Below, piece by piece: positions 5,443 to 12,447 of a DNA stretch of 12,447 nt. A program made the translations under genes and the position numbers. The stretch comes from Syntrophales bacterium (GTDB taxonomy: Bacteria; Desulfobacterota; Syntrophia; Syntrophales; UBA2210), in the NCBI GenBank assembly GCA_030655735.1, contig JAUSPK010000104.1, forward strand, positions 1-12,447, read 5' to 3'. The notes below the pieces were generated by a model, which was given only the letters and a program-made list of their open reading frames with translations, was not told where the DNA came from and ran no database searches. Every line of letters begins with the position of its first letter. Within the stretch, counting starts at the first letter, position 1.

Positions 5443-7401
5443 TCAATCGTTGTGTGTGATCTCGTCAATCTCTTCTTCGGTTGCCGTCCACGTGTCATAC
5501 AGGGATGCGAGCCGGGAGGTCACCTGGGAGTATTCAATATGGAGAGATTGGATCAGCGAATCATTGTTATAGGTTTTCTGGTCTGAGAAGGCGCGTTCGA
5601 TCTCAACTTTTTTCTTCTCACTGGCGGCTATTTCCTTTTCGATCTGTTCCAGCGATTCCTTCAGCGGCTTCAGTCGTTTGTAGCGCTGCTGTCTGCTTTC
5701 GGCAGCTTTCCTCTTCTGATCTTTTTGAGAATGTGTCGAAACTGCGCTTTCCGGGGGGGTGTTGCCCCCGGCGGGACCGTTCTGTTCCCGGTGATATCGG
5801 TCCAGGTACTCATCAACGCTTCCGTGGTATAGATTCAGGCCATTGCCATTCATCACCGCCACCTTGTTTATGAGGGGTGCGAGGAAGTCTCTGTCGTGAG
5901 ACACGATCACATATGCCCCGGGGAACCTCAGAAGGCTGCTCTGCAGGATGGCCTTTGACTGGGCGTCAAGGTGATTCGTCGGTTCATCCATGATCAACAG
6001 GTTTGCCGGCCTCAGGAGCATTCTCGCAAGGGCGAGCCGGCTCTTCTCGCCGCCTGACAGGACAGAGACCGGTTTAAAGGCGTCATCCCCCGTAAAGAGA
6101 AAACAACCGAGGAGCGTTCTCAGCTCTCCTGGTGACTTGAGGGGGGCAACAGAATCGAGCGTCTGCAGGGTCGTCTTGTCTGGGTCCAGCGCGTCCGCCG
6201 TATTTTGGGCATAGTACGAGAGAATGGCATTGTGCCCCGGGTTTCTGAGGCCGCCCTGGAAGGTGTCGACGCCGGCTATGATACGTGCTAGCGTGGACTT
6301 TCCGGAACCATTCGGCCCGAGAAGGGCGATTCTGTCCGTGCGCTCGATGGTAAGAGATATGTCCTGGAGGACCATGTTATTACCATAGGACTTTGAGAGG
6401 CCCTCCAGTTCCAGGACCACCCTGCCGGCGCGCGGCGGGTCCGGGAAATCCAACGATATGGAGGACTCTTCCCTCTCTATCGTAAGGTCCTCCATCTTTT
6501 CGAGCCTCTTTATGCGGCTCTGGACCTGCCGGGCCTTGGTGCTTTTATACCGGAATCGCTCGATAAAACGAGCCTGGCTGTCGATCGTGCGCTGCCGGTT
6601 TTTGAGGGAGGCCTCGAGTATAGCCCGGCGCCCGGCCTGCTGGGTCAGATAGGATGAATAATTACCGGTGTATTCGGTCGCTTTGCCCATGGATATCTCG
6701 ATCACCTTGTCGACCAGGTGATCGAGAAAGCGGCTGTCATGGGATACCAGGACGAGAGAGCCTTGGTATCCCTTCAGATAGCCTTCAATCCATTCCAGCG
6801 ATTCAATGTCCAGGTGATTGGTGGGTTCGTCGAGCATCAGGATGGTTGGTTCCCGGAGGAGCAGTTTGGCGAGGGCTATTCGCATCTGCCAGCCGCCGCT
6901 GAACTCTTCCGTCATGCGAGACAGATCTCTTTCATGAAAACCGAGACCGGAGAGTACCTGTTGTACCTTTATCTCTATCGAGTATCCCTCCCGGTGCTCG
7001 AGGATACTCTGCGCCCGACCCATTTCGTTCACGAGTTCTTGCAATCCCGGTGCGTTACCCCCTCCATGGGCGGTCAAGGCTTCGATTTCAGAGCCTATTT
7101 CCCTGACTCTTTCATGGAGGCGATTCAGGTCGTCAAAGGCGGTTGCCGCTTCTTCAAAGAGGGTGCGACCGGCGTGATAGACGCTGTCCTGGGGAAGGTA
7201 GCCGACACTGTTAAACCTGGACCGGATAATCTTCCCCGTGTCCGAGTCGATTTCTCCCAGGATGATCTTCATCAATGTGGATTTGCCTGTCCCATTACGC
7301 CCCACGAAGGCGATCCTGTTTCCGTCTTCTATCTGGAGGGAGAGGTCCCTGAAGAGATATCTTCCGCTGAACTGCTTTGATATGTCCTGCAGTGAAATCA
7401 T
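5443..7401 (-). CDS. ABC-F family ATPase (translation factor or ribosome-associated)
   Basis: The 652-residue protein has two ATP-binding cassettes in one chain and no membrane domain. Cassette 1 has Walker A GRNGTGKS (34-41), signature FSGGW (167-171), Walker B/DEPTNHLD (188-198) and H-loop VSHD (219-222). The helical linker with the charged TKARQVQSRIKRLEKME stretch (288-304) matches the P-site tRNA-interaction motif of ABC-F proteins. Cassette 2 has GPNGSGKS (362-369), LSGGE (448-452), DEPTNHLD (472-479) and VSHD (500-503). The C-terminal extension (about 555-645) is charged and predicted coiled coil, as in YheS, Uup or antibiotic-resistance ABC-Fs. ABC-F factors bind the ribosomal E site and act on stalled or paused translation; which subfamily this is cannot be decided by eye. 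The ATG at 7401 fits the usual N-terminus (MISLQDISKQF) but has no clear Shine-Dalgarno sequence; a GTG at 7452 would add 17 residues. It lies 78 bp after the cyclophilin gene with no visible terminator between. Confidence 0.93.
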   Translation of the reverse strand: MISLQDISKQFSGRYLFRDLSLQIEDGNRIAFVGRNGTGKSTLMKIILGEIDSDTGKIIRSRFNSVGYLPQDSVYHAGRTLFEEAATAFDDLNRLHERVREIGSEIEALTAHGGGNAPGLQELVNEMGRAQSILEHREGYSIEIKVQQVLSGLGFHERDLSRMTEEFSGGWQMRIALAKLLLREPTILMLDEPTNHLDIESLEWIEGYLKGYQGSLVLVSHDSRFLDHLVDKVIEISMGKATEYTGNYSSYLTQQAGRRAILEASLKNRQRTIDSQARFIERFRYKSTKARQVQSRIKRLEKMEDLTIEREESSISLDFPDPPRAGRVVLELEGLSKSYGNNMVLQDISLTIERTDRIALLGPNGSGKSTLARIIAGVDTFQGGLRNPGHNAILSYYAQNTADALDPDKTTLQTLDSVAPLKSPGELRTLLGCFLFTGDDAFKPVSVLSGGEKSRLALARMLLRPANLLIMDEPTNHLDAQSKAILQSSLLRFPGAYVIVSHDRDFLAPLINKVAVMNGNGLNLYHGSVDEYLDRYHREQNGPAGGNTPPESAVSTHSQKDQKRKAAESRQQRYKRLKPLKESLEQIEKEIAASEKKKVEIERAFSDQKTYNNDSLIQSLHIEYSQVTSRLASLYDTWTATEEEIDEITHND

Positions 7402-7479
7402 ATATGTTCGAATGGGGCGCGATTGTTGCCGCCCGTCTAAAATGGGAGACACCAAGCAAGCTGTTGATATTAAAAGGGG

Positions 7480-7965
7480 TTACCCCTCCACGACTTCTAC
7501 GCTCACCATGTGGTCACCCTGGCGGATTGCATTTACCACGTCCTGATCCGTTATTACCTTTCCGAACACCGTGTGATGGCCGTCCAGGTGCGGCTGGGGT
7601 GAATGGGTGATGAAAAACTGGCTGCCATTCGTATGCGGGCCAGCGTTCGCCATGGAGATTGTCCCGGTCTCGTGCCGCAAGGGGTTTCCCTGTACCTCGT
7701 CCTCAAACTGATATCCGGGGCCTCCCGAACCGGTACCAGTGGGATCACCCCCCTGAATCATAAAATCCCCGATCACCCGGTGAAATACCAGGCCATTATA
7801 AAATCCTTCCTGTGCCAGAAATACGAAGTTGTTAACCGTCTTGGGGGCATGTTGAGGATATAGTTCCAGCTCAATATCACCCCTGTCGGTTTTCATAACC
7901 ACTCGATAGGCCTTGTCCGTGTCGATCTGCAGTGCCGGGGGTTTGCTCCATTGCTGTAGTTTCAT
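7480..7965 (-). CDS. Cyclophilin-type peptidyl-prolyl cis-trans isomerase, cytoplasmic
   Basis: The 161-residue single-domain cyclophilin catalyses proline isomerisation in protein folding. The active-site residues are present: FHRVIGDFMIQGGD gives R63, F68 and Q71, GSQFFIT gives Q116 and F117, and HLDGHHTVFGKV gives H131. The position of the cyclosporin-contacting Trp of human CypA is His126 here, common in bacterial members. There is no signal peptide, so it should act in the cytoplasm (PpiB-like). The ATG at 7965 has AAGGAG at good distance. It follows prfA by 124 bp, a gap with a small palindromic hairpin (TCGAC/GTCGA around 8060-8072) and no obvious promoter or terminator. Confidence 0.95.
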   Translation of the reverse strand: MKLQQWSKPPALQIDTDKAYRVVMKTDRGDIELELYPQHAPKTVNNFVFLAQEGFYNGLVFHRVIGDFMIQGGDPTGTGSGGPGYQFEDEVQGNPLRHETGTISMANAGPHTNGSQFFITHSPQPHLDGHHTVFGKVITDQDVVNAIRQGDHMVSVEVVEG

Positions 7966-8089
7966 AGATTCGCTCCTTGTATTAATCGTGTCGATATAAG
8001 TATTTACAATCAGTTACGCCGTAGAAAGATACGGAATAACAGGGGACCCGGAACTCATTTCGACTAAGTCGATCGAGGAGGGCCTTCCG

Positions 8090-9160
8090 TCATACCGGGG
8101 GGGATTTCAGCGCTTCGGTTTGATAATGGGTGGTGAGGGTGTCGATAATGGCATCGATATCCCCATCCAGTATAGTTTCCAGGTTGTACAGGGTAAGGCC
8201 GATCCGGTGATCTGTCATCCGTCCCTGGGGAAAATTGTAGGTCCGTACCCTCTGGCTCCTGTCCCCACTCCCCACCTGTTGTTTCCTCGTCTCGGAAATC
8301 GCGGCATCATGCTCCTCGCTTGCCTGTTCAAAAAGCCTGGCGCGCAGTACCTTGAGGGCCTTTGCCTTGTTCTTGTGCTGTGATTTCTCATCCTGGCAGG
8401 TTACCACCAGCCCGGTTGGAAGATGGGTAATCCGTACCGCGGAGTCGGTGGTGTTGACGCTCTGCCCCCCGTGTCCTGTGGAGCGATAGACATCTATCCG
8501 GAGATCATTCGGATCGATGTTCACCTCCACCTCCTCTGCCTCGGGCAGAACGGCCACGGTCACAGCGGAGGTATGGATCCTTCCCTGCGCCTCGGTAAGG
8601 GGGACCCTCTGCACACGGTGAACACCGCTCTCGTACTTCAGCTTACTGTAAGCGCGATTCCCCTCAACGAGCAGTATAATCTCCTTAAGGCCCCCAATAC
8701 CTCCGGACAGGCTGGAACTGATGATTTCCACCTTCCAGTTACATCGCTCCGCATAGCGGGTGTACATCCGGAACAGATCCCCTGCAAAGAGCCCCGCTTC
8801 ATCTCCTCCGGTACCGGCCCGAATCTCCAGAAACACATTTCTCTCGTCGTTCGGGTCCGTCGGGAGTATAAGAAATTTCAGCCTTTCTTCCAGGGTTTCT
8901 AACTTTTTCCGCAGCTGGGGAAGTTCCTCTTTTGCCAACTCCCGCAGGCCTTCGTCGCTTTCCTTGAGAAGACTCCTATTGTCTTCGATCTGGGATCCGA
9001 TATGGCTGTATTCCCGGTAGGTCCGAACAATATCGGCGATACCGGCATGTTCCTTGGCATATTTCTGGTACACACTGTATTTGGCGATTATATCGGGATC
9101 ACTCAACAGCCCTTCCAGCTCTTCATATCTTTGTTCTATTTCTCTAAGCTTTGTCAGCAT
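8090..9160 (-). CDS. prfA: Peptide chain release factor 1
   Basis: RF1 recognises UAA and UAG and triggers hydrolysis of peptidyl-tRNA. The 356-residue product has the normal length and domain order. Domain 1 is helical (about 1-100). Domain 2/4 carries the codon-recognition PxT tripeptide, here PLT (187-189), in HRVQRVPLTEAQGRIHTS. Domain 3 has the catalytic GGQ (231-233) in STGHGGQSVNTTDSAVRITH. The PxT form and the absence of the SPF motif distinguish it from RF2. The usual bacterial RF1 tripeptide is PAT or PVT; the middle residue is variable. The ATG at 9160 has AGGAAGGA. The methyltransferase gene prmC, which often follows prfA, is not next to it; a cyclophilin gene is instead. Confidence 0.98.
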   Translation of the reverse strand: MLTKLREIEQRYEELEGLLSDPDIIAKYSVYQKYAKEHAGIADIVRTYREYSHIGSQIEDNRSLLKESDEGLRELAKEELPQLRKKLETLEERLKFLILPTDPNDERNVFLEIRAGTGGDEAGLFAGDLFRMYTRYAERCNWKVEIISSSLSGGIGGLKEIILLVEGNRAYSKLKYESGVHRVQRVPLTEAQGRIHTSAVTVAVLPEAEEVEVNIDPNDLRIDVYRSTGHGGQSVNTTDSAVRITHLPTGLVVTCQDEKSQHKNKAKALKVLRARLFEQASEEHDAAISETRKQQVGSGDRSQRVRTYNFPQGRMTDHRIGLTLYNLETILDGDIDAIIDTLTTHYQTEALKSPPV

Positions 9161-9275
9161 ACGGTCCTTCCTGGAATGATGACAGCGATTTACTACAGAG
9201 GAAGAAAGGGTATTAGACGGGCGGCCCTTCCGAGCCTAAGGGACTCTGATAACCACACCTGATCAGGCTCACGAT
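9161..9275 (-). promoter_or_regulatory. Leader region of prfA with two mutually exclusive stems
   Basis: GAGCCT (9232-9237) can pair with AGGCTC (9265-9270). Alternatively CCCTT (9225-9229) can pair with AAGGG (9238-9242), which puts the same GAGCCT in its loop, so the two stems cannot coexist. A palindrome CCTGATCAGG lies at 9258-9267. A TAATAC element occurs further down but without a convincing -35 box. Whether this controls prfA, or only reflects the end of the rpmE transcript, is not decided by the sequence. Confidence 0.35.
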
Positions 9276-9350
9276 GGCACAAAGAAAGAAAGGAGGCCGC
9301 CTCCCACGGAAGGGTATCCGTAGAGGCAAAGCCACTTTGTGCCTGGTTAT
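9249..9350. repeat. Nested inverted repeats between rpmE and prfA
   Basis: An outer 7-bp repeat (ATAACCA 9249-9255, TGGTTAT 9344-9350) and a contiguous 9-bp repeat (GGCACAAAG 9276-9284, CTTTGTGCC 9335-9343) enclose an inner stem. That inner stem pairs 9299-9303 with 9323-9327 (GCCTC/GAGGC) and 9306-9310 with 9317-9321 (ACGGA/TCCGT), with loop AGGGTA. A further small GGC-AAA-GCC (9325-9333) overlaps its base. The arrangement is symmetrical, so the strand of any RNA product is not certain. The - strand fits transcription of the neighbours. Confidence 0.6.
9281..9304 (-). terminator. Possible intrinsic terminator of rpmE
   Basis: On the - strand a GC-rich hairpin GGAGG-CGG-CCTCC (9304 to 9292) is followed by the pyrimidine run TTTCTTTCTTT (9291 to 9281), 58 bp after the rpmE stop. 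The run is interrupted by C residues and the stem is short. A competing stem uses part of the same bases, so termination may be partial and prfA may receive read-through. Confidence 0.5.
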
Positions 9351-9362
9351 TGACGCCCACGG

Positions 9363-9569
9363 CTATTTTTCAAGGTCGCCATATTTGCGGTTAAACTTCT
9401 CTATCCTTCCGGCAGTATCCATTATCTTCTGCTTTCCGGTAAAAAACGGGTGACATTTCGAGCAAATCTCAACCTTAATGTCACCGTTGGTGGATCGGGT
9501 CTCGAAAGTATTCCCACACACGCATGTTACTGTGGCTTCCTTGTATTCCGGGTGAATATCTTGTTTCAT
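9363..9569 (-). CDS. rpmE: 50S ribosomal protein L31, zinc-binding type
   Basis: The 68-residue L31 begins MKQDIHPEY as expected and has four cysteines (C16, C18, C36, C39), the zinc-ribbon (C+) form. It also has the family segment CHPFFTGKQK (39-48) and the usual basic C-terminus. L31 bridges the 50S and 30S heads, and C+ forms are typically replaced by C- paralogues under zinc starvation. The ATG at 9569 is preceded by a strong AAGGAGG, but at an unusually long spacing of about 12 bases. TTG (9581) and GTG (9578) codons lie nearer, yet the conserved N-terminus supports the ATG. It has its own promoter in the rho-rpmE gap. Confidence 0.97.
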   Translation of the reverse strand: MKQDIHPEYKEATVTCVCGNTFETRSTNGDIKVEICSKCHPFFTGKQKIMDTAGRIEKFNRKYGDLEK

Positions 9570-9607
9570 TGTTCGCACCAACCTCCTTGGGCATTAAAAA
9601 AGTGGCT

Positions 9608-9635
9608 ATTATATCCAGCTCAAAACGAATTTCAA
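9608..9635 (-). promoter_or_regulatory. Sigma70-type promoter of rpmE
   Basis: Read on the - strand, -35 TTGAAA (9630-9635) and a perfect -10 TATAAT (9608-9613) are separated by 16 bases in an AT-rich gap. The start would be near 9601, giving a leader of about 30 nt that includes the ribosome binding site. This is the best promoter in the window. It indicates that rpmE (and perhaps prfA) is transcribed independently of rho. Confidence 0.85.
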
Positions 9636-9661
9636 GAAAATAAATTTTAAAAGTAGATTTG

Positions 9662-10909
9662 TTACTGTTTCATGGACCCAAAAAAGTCCTTGTTGGTTGT
9701 GGTCTTCTTGATTTTATCGATGATGAATTCCATGGCATCCACAGAGTTCATCTCCTGTAGAAGTCTCCTCAGTATCCATATCCTCTTCAGGTCTTCATCC
9801 GGGATCAGCATCTCTTCCTTCCTTGTGCCGGAACGGACAAGATCGAAGGCGGGGAAGATCCGTCGGTCGGAAATCTTCCTGTCGAGGTGCAGCTCCATAT
9901 TGCCCGTTCCCTTAAACTCTTCAAAGATGACCTCATCCATCCGACTCCCCGTGTCAATGAGGGCCGTTGAGATGATGGTGAGACTGCCGCCGCCTTCGAT
10001 GTTTCGCGCGGCGCCGAAAAACCGCTTCGGCTTGTGCAGGGCATTGGAATCCACACCGCCGGAGAGCACCTTGCCGCTGGGTGGCACGATGGAGTTATAG
10101 GCCCGGGCGAGTCGGGTAATGCTGTCCAGGAGGATAACGACATCTCGGTTGTGCTCCACCAGGCGCTTTGCCTTTTCGATGACCATCTCGGCAATCTGGA
10201 CATGCCTGGAGGCGGTCTCATCGAAGGTTGAAGAGATTACCTCGCCGGTAACGCTCCGTTCCATATCCGTTACCTCTTCGGGGCGTTCATCGATCAGCAG
10301 AACCATCAGAACAGCATCCGGGTGGTTTTTGGCAATACTGTGGGCGATATCCTTTAGAAGGACCGTTTTTCCTGTCCGGGGCGGCGACACGATAAGCCCC
10401 CGCTGTCCCTTGCCGATGGGAGTAAAGATATCCATGACCCGTGTTGAGTAGTTTTCGGGGTCCGCTTCCAGCTGCCATTTTTCTTCGGGATACAGGGGCG
10501 TGAGATTATCAAAGAGGATCTTGCCTCTGGCAGCCTCAGGGGGTTCGAAATTGATGGACTCCACCTTCAGGAGGGCGAAATATTTTTCCCCCTCTTTCGG
10601 GGGTCTCACCTCGCCGGCTATCGTGTCTCCTGTCCTCATCCCGAATCTTCGTATCTGAGAGGGAGAAACATAGATGTCATCGGGCCCGGGGAAATAATTA
10701 TACCCTACGGATCTTAGAAAACCGAAACCATCGGGGAGTGTTTCCAGGACGCCCTCCCCAGTGATAACACCATTTTTTTCCGTCTGGTATTGAAGAATTG
10801 CGAAGATAAGATCCTGCCGTTTCATCCCGCTGGTGCCGGCGATGTTCAATTCTTTTGCCAACTCATTAAGATCACTGATAGATTTATTTTTGATTTCTGA
10901 AATATTCAT
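9662..10909 (-). CDS. rho: Transcription termination factor Rho
   Basis: The hexameric RNA-dependent ATPase/helicase ends transcription at rut sites. The 415-residue product has the standard length. It has the N-terminal helical domain (1-45), then the cold-shock-like RNA-binding domain with DGFGFLR (60-66) and DDIYVS (77-82). The ATPase core follows, with Walker A SPPRTGKT (175-182), the DERPEEVTDMERSV segment (207-220), Walker B VVILLDS (257-263), the Q-loop VLSGGVDSNA (281-290) and FDLVRSGTRKEE (355-366). E. coli has KAGKT where this protein has RTGKT, a common variant. There is no large insertion of the Actinobacterial type. The ATG at 10909 has AAGGAAAGG. A 423-bp spacer precedes it, so autoregulation through a long leader, as known in E. 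coli, is possible. Confidence 0.98.
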   Translation of the reverse strand: MNISEIKNKSISDLNELAKELNIAGTSGMKRQDLIFAILQYQTEKNGVITGEGVLETLPDGFGFLRSVGYNYFPGPDDIYVSPSQIRRFGMRTGDTIAGEVRPPKEGEKYFALLKVESINFEPPEAARGKILFDNLTPLYPEEKWQLEADPENYSTRVMDIFTPIGKGQRGLIVSPPRTGKTVLLKDIAHSIAKNHPDAVLMVLLIDERPEEVTDMERSVTGEVISSTFDETASRHVQIAEMVIEKAKRLVEHNRDVVILLDSITRLARAYNSIVPPSGKVLSGGVDSNALHKPKRFFGAARNIEGGGSLTIISTALIDTGSRMDEVIFEEFKGTGNMELHLDRKISDRRIFPAFDLVRSGTRKEEMLIPDEDLKRIWILRRLLQEMNSVDAMEFIIDKIKKTTTNKDFFGSMKQ

Positions 10910-11332
10910 GTACCTTTCCTTTGTTTGGGAGTTGTTCGGTTCTTACCGTGTATCCTTAACGCGGCATGCGCGCAGATAGATTTCCTCCGGTTCTAACGGA
11001 CGGACGGTGTCTCTCTCTGGGAATTATGGAAAGCATAAAACAGGCCTTGGAGACAAACCAGATTTTCTTATATGGTGCTGACTTCCTAAAAACTTTGCGG
11101 AGCTGGTTGGTTACGGTTATAGAACAACGGTTGAATTTACAACAGATTGGGGCTACGCAGCGCCCCCTTCACACCGGTTTTACTGTGTAATGATCTTTTC
11201 GTCTTGGTAGCTGGTCTCCTGAAATGCTTTGGAAAGGAAGGCTTAGCACGCAATATCGATGGAGAAAGACGTCTATATCAAACCAGCAAAGATGTCAAGA
11301 AGTTTTTTAAACGGTGTCCCGTACCCGCGGGT
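10910..11332 (-). other. 423-bp spacer upstream of rho, probable long leader
   Basis: No conserved gene is recognisable on either strand. On the + strand a 74-codon frame (10966-11190) is open but has no clear ribosome binding site and points against all neighbours. On the - strand a 26-codon frame with ATG at 11036 and stop at 10956-10958 has an AAGG eight bases before it; it might be a leader peptide, but this is weak. A hairpin GGGGC/GCCCC lies near 11150-11168 without a T tract. The composition is somewhat AT-richer than the genes. A weak promoter at its right end would yield a leader of about 360 nt for rho. Confidence 0.5.
11272..11298 (-). promoter_or_regulatory. Possible promoter for rho
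   Basis: On the - strand, TTGACA (11293-11298, perfect -35) and TATAGA (11272-11277, 4 of 6) are 15 bases apart, which is shorter than the ideal 17. It lies just after the pgeF stop codon and is the only reasonable candidate I see for rho in the spacer. The short spacing keeps confidence low. Confidence 0.4.
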
Positions 11333-12169
11333 CTAACGAAGCATTATGAAGTTGAGCTGTCTTCCGGTATCACCCCCCTCTCCCCTGTGTGAAAAAAAGG
11401 TGTCATGTCGGCAGGACGTGCAGATATCCGCGGAAAATATGTTTCCCCGGGGGATGCCCACGCCCTGCAACTGGGACCTGTTAGCGGCAGCCAGGTCAAG
11501 CATCCATTTTCCTTCTTTCCGACCCCCTGTAAAAGCAACCTTTCCTTCCCGGTTATCAAAACGGTGGAAAACGGCCTCATCAACCTCGTAGCAGCAGGGC
11601 CCGATGGCGGGACCGATAACGGCCAGGATGTCCTCAGGTGCGGAGGAAAAGGTTTCCATGAAAACGCCAGCAGCCCTCGCGGCAATTCCGAGAACGGTTC
11701 CCTTCCATCCGGCATGCACGGCCCCGACCACCCGTCTTTTGAGGTCGGCGAGGAGTACCGGGACACAGTCAGCCGTCTTTATACCGATGGGAACTCCGGG
11801 GATCGCGGTAATGATGCCGTCACACTCGAGAGGGGAGTTGTACCCCCCCTCCTGAAACGTCTCATCAATTACCAGGAGCCGGTCTCCGTGGACCTGATCC
11901 ACCGTAACGAGGGTGTGCTCCGACATGTCGAAGGCAGCGCACAGCAGTTCCCTGTTGCGCGCCAGGTGTTCTTCGCTGTCCCCCACGTGCACACCGAAAT
12001 TGAGATCGGCCAGTCTCCCCTCGCTGACCCCTCCCCATCTGGTGCAGAAGGCGTGGGTTATGAAACCGCACTCACCGAGCGCCTGGGATTCCAGATACCG
12101 CACGCCGCCCAGCCGGGAAAAGCTGAATGCGCATTCGGTTCCATATCTGTGATCCGGGTTTTCAGGCAT
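11333..12169 (-). CDS. pgeF: Laccase-domain (YfiH/PgeF) protein, peptidoglycan editing factor family
   Basis: The 278-residue product has the family's metal-site residues: DQVHGD (H94), KTADCVPVLL (C135) and GAVHAGWKGT (H152). The GPAIGPCCYEVD segment (186-197) and the C-terminal DICTSCRHDTFFSHRGEGGDTGRQ also fit. E. coli YfiH (PgeF) removes wrongly incorporated L-Ser from peptidoglycan precursors. The family was earlier called multicopper polyphenol oxidase, and some homologues were reported as purine-nucleoside phosphorylases, so the exact activity here is not fixed. The ATG at 12169 lies inside the end of the pseudouridine synthase gene (8-bp overlap), implying translational coupling; the frame is open 15 codons further up but without a better start. 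The rluD-pgeF order is conserved in many Gram-negatives. Confidence 0.92.
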   Translation of the reverse strand: MPENPDHRYGTECAFSFSRLGGVRYLESQALGECGFITHAFCTRWGGVSEGRLADLNFGVHVGDSEEHLARNRELLCAAFDMSEHTLVTVDQVHGDRLLVIDETFQEGGYNSPLECDGIITAIPGVPIGIKTADCVPVLLADLKRRVVGAVHAGWKGTVLGIAARAAGVFMETFSSAPEDILAVIGPAIGPCCYEVDEAVFHRFDNREGKVAFTGGRKEGKWMLDLAAANRSQLQGVGIPRGNIFSADICTSCRHDTFFSHRGEGGDTGRQLNFIMLR

Positions 12170-12447
12170 CACGCTCTCGCTTTCCCAAGGCCGTGCATAC
12201 CTGCGCCATATCATCCGGAAGCTCAGACGAAAAATGCATAGGGTTGTCCGTGATCGGATGATGAAAACGCAGTTCGCTCGAGTGGAGGGCCTGCCGGTGC
12301 AGCTTTCTCAATATCGTCTGCAGGGCATTATCCTTCACCACCTCTATCCTTCTCTTTGAATTACCGTAGACGGCGTCCCCGACAACGGGGAACCCTATGG
12401 CATTCAGATGAACCCGGATCTGGTGTGTCCTGCCCGTTTCAATCCGG
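12162..12447 (-). CDS. rluD: RluA/RluD-family rRNA pseudouridine synthase, C-terminal fragment
   Basis: 94 codons end at TGA (12162-12164); the start lies beyond the right edge and the frame begins at base 12446. RIETGRTHQIRVHL, GFPVVGDAVYG and RQALHSSELRFHHP are the C-terminal motifs of the RluA/RluC/RluD family, which isomerises uridines in 23S rRNA. The catalytic Asp (in HRLDxxTSG) is outside the window. The rluD name rests on the overlap with pgeF, as in E. coli, so RluC-type specificity is not excluded. Confidence 0.88.
   Translation of the reverse strand, partial: RIETGRTHQIRVHLNAIGFPVVGDAVYGNSKRRIEVVKDNALQTILRKLHRQALHSSELRFHHPITDNPMHFSSELPDDMAQVCTALGKRERDA

Noticed and set aside
5485..5495. 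Second parS-like site around the CACGTG core at about 5490, and another near 11983
   Set aside because: Only the central 6 bases match; the outer halves of the palindrome are wrong.
9276..9343. tRNA-like cloverleaf suggested by a 9-bp closing stem with several internal hairpins
   Set aside because: No T-loop GTTCRA motif, no D-loop GG, wrong arm lengths and no anticodon arm of 5 bp with a 7-base loop.
10966..11190. A 74-codon + strand frame in the rho-pgeF spacer, with an internal ATG at 11026 and a partly hydrophobic product
   Set aside because: No convincing ribosome binding site, no family motif, and the opposite strand to all neighbouring genes. Kept only as a note in the spacer entry.

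Overview
The window is a 12.4 kb piece of an ordinary bacterial chromosome. GC is roughly 50-55% by eye and genes are densely packed. Nothing in it looks like phage, an IS element or CRISPR. The set rho, rpmE (zinc-type L31), prfA, an RluD-type pseudouridine synthase with PgeF, and an HtrA protease with two PDZ domains points to a Gram-negative anaerobe or facultative anaerobe. I lean towards the former Deltaproteobacteria (for example syntrophic lineages), but no single marker here proves that.

Layout. The left third (1-3871) reads on the + strand: the tail of a fumarylacetoacetate-hydrolase-family enzyme, a 312-bp spacer, a periplasmic HtrA/DegP serine protease closed by a strong intrinsic terminator, an endonuclease III-like DNA glycosylase, and a PHP-domain metal-dependent hydrolase. 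Everything from 3877 to the right end reads on the - strand. The two blocks converge with only five bases between their stop codons. In - strand transcription order, from right to left, the genes are: C-terminus of an RluA/RluD-family pseudouridine synthase, pgeF (overlapping it by 8 bp), a 423-bp spacer, rho, rpmE with a good sigma70 promoter, a structured 200-bp spacer, prfA, a cytoplasmic cyclophilin, an ABC-F ATPase, and a three-gene overlapping operon. That operon encodes an ECF transporter S component, a DUF1893 protein and a YjbQ-family protein, and has its own promoter and a 140-nt leader.

Most of the genes are housekeeping: transcription termination, translation termination, ribosome function, rRNA modification, protein folding and quality control, and DNA repair. 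The less ordinary content is as follows. (1) A perfect 16-bp parS centromere sequence, inside a 26-bp perfect palindrome, lies within the PHP-protein coding region and is read through as an in-frame MFHVKHF segment. (2) The ECF-S/DUF1893/YjbQ operon is preceded by a structured leader that matches no riboswitch class I know, so it is a candidate vitamin or metabolite uptake and processing unit. (3) A diverged copy of the htrA signal-anchor coding sequence lies about 335 bp upstream of htrA. (4) Nested and mutually exclusive inverted repeats lie between rpmE and prfA. (5) There is a long non-coding leader region in front of rho.
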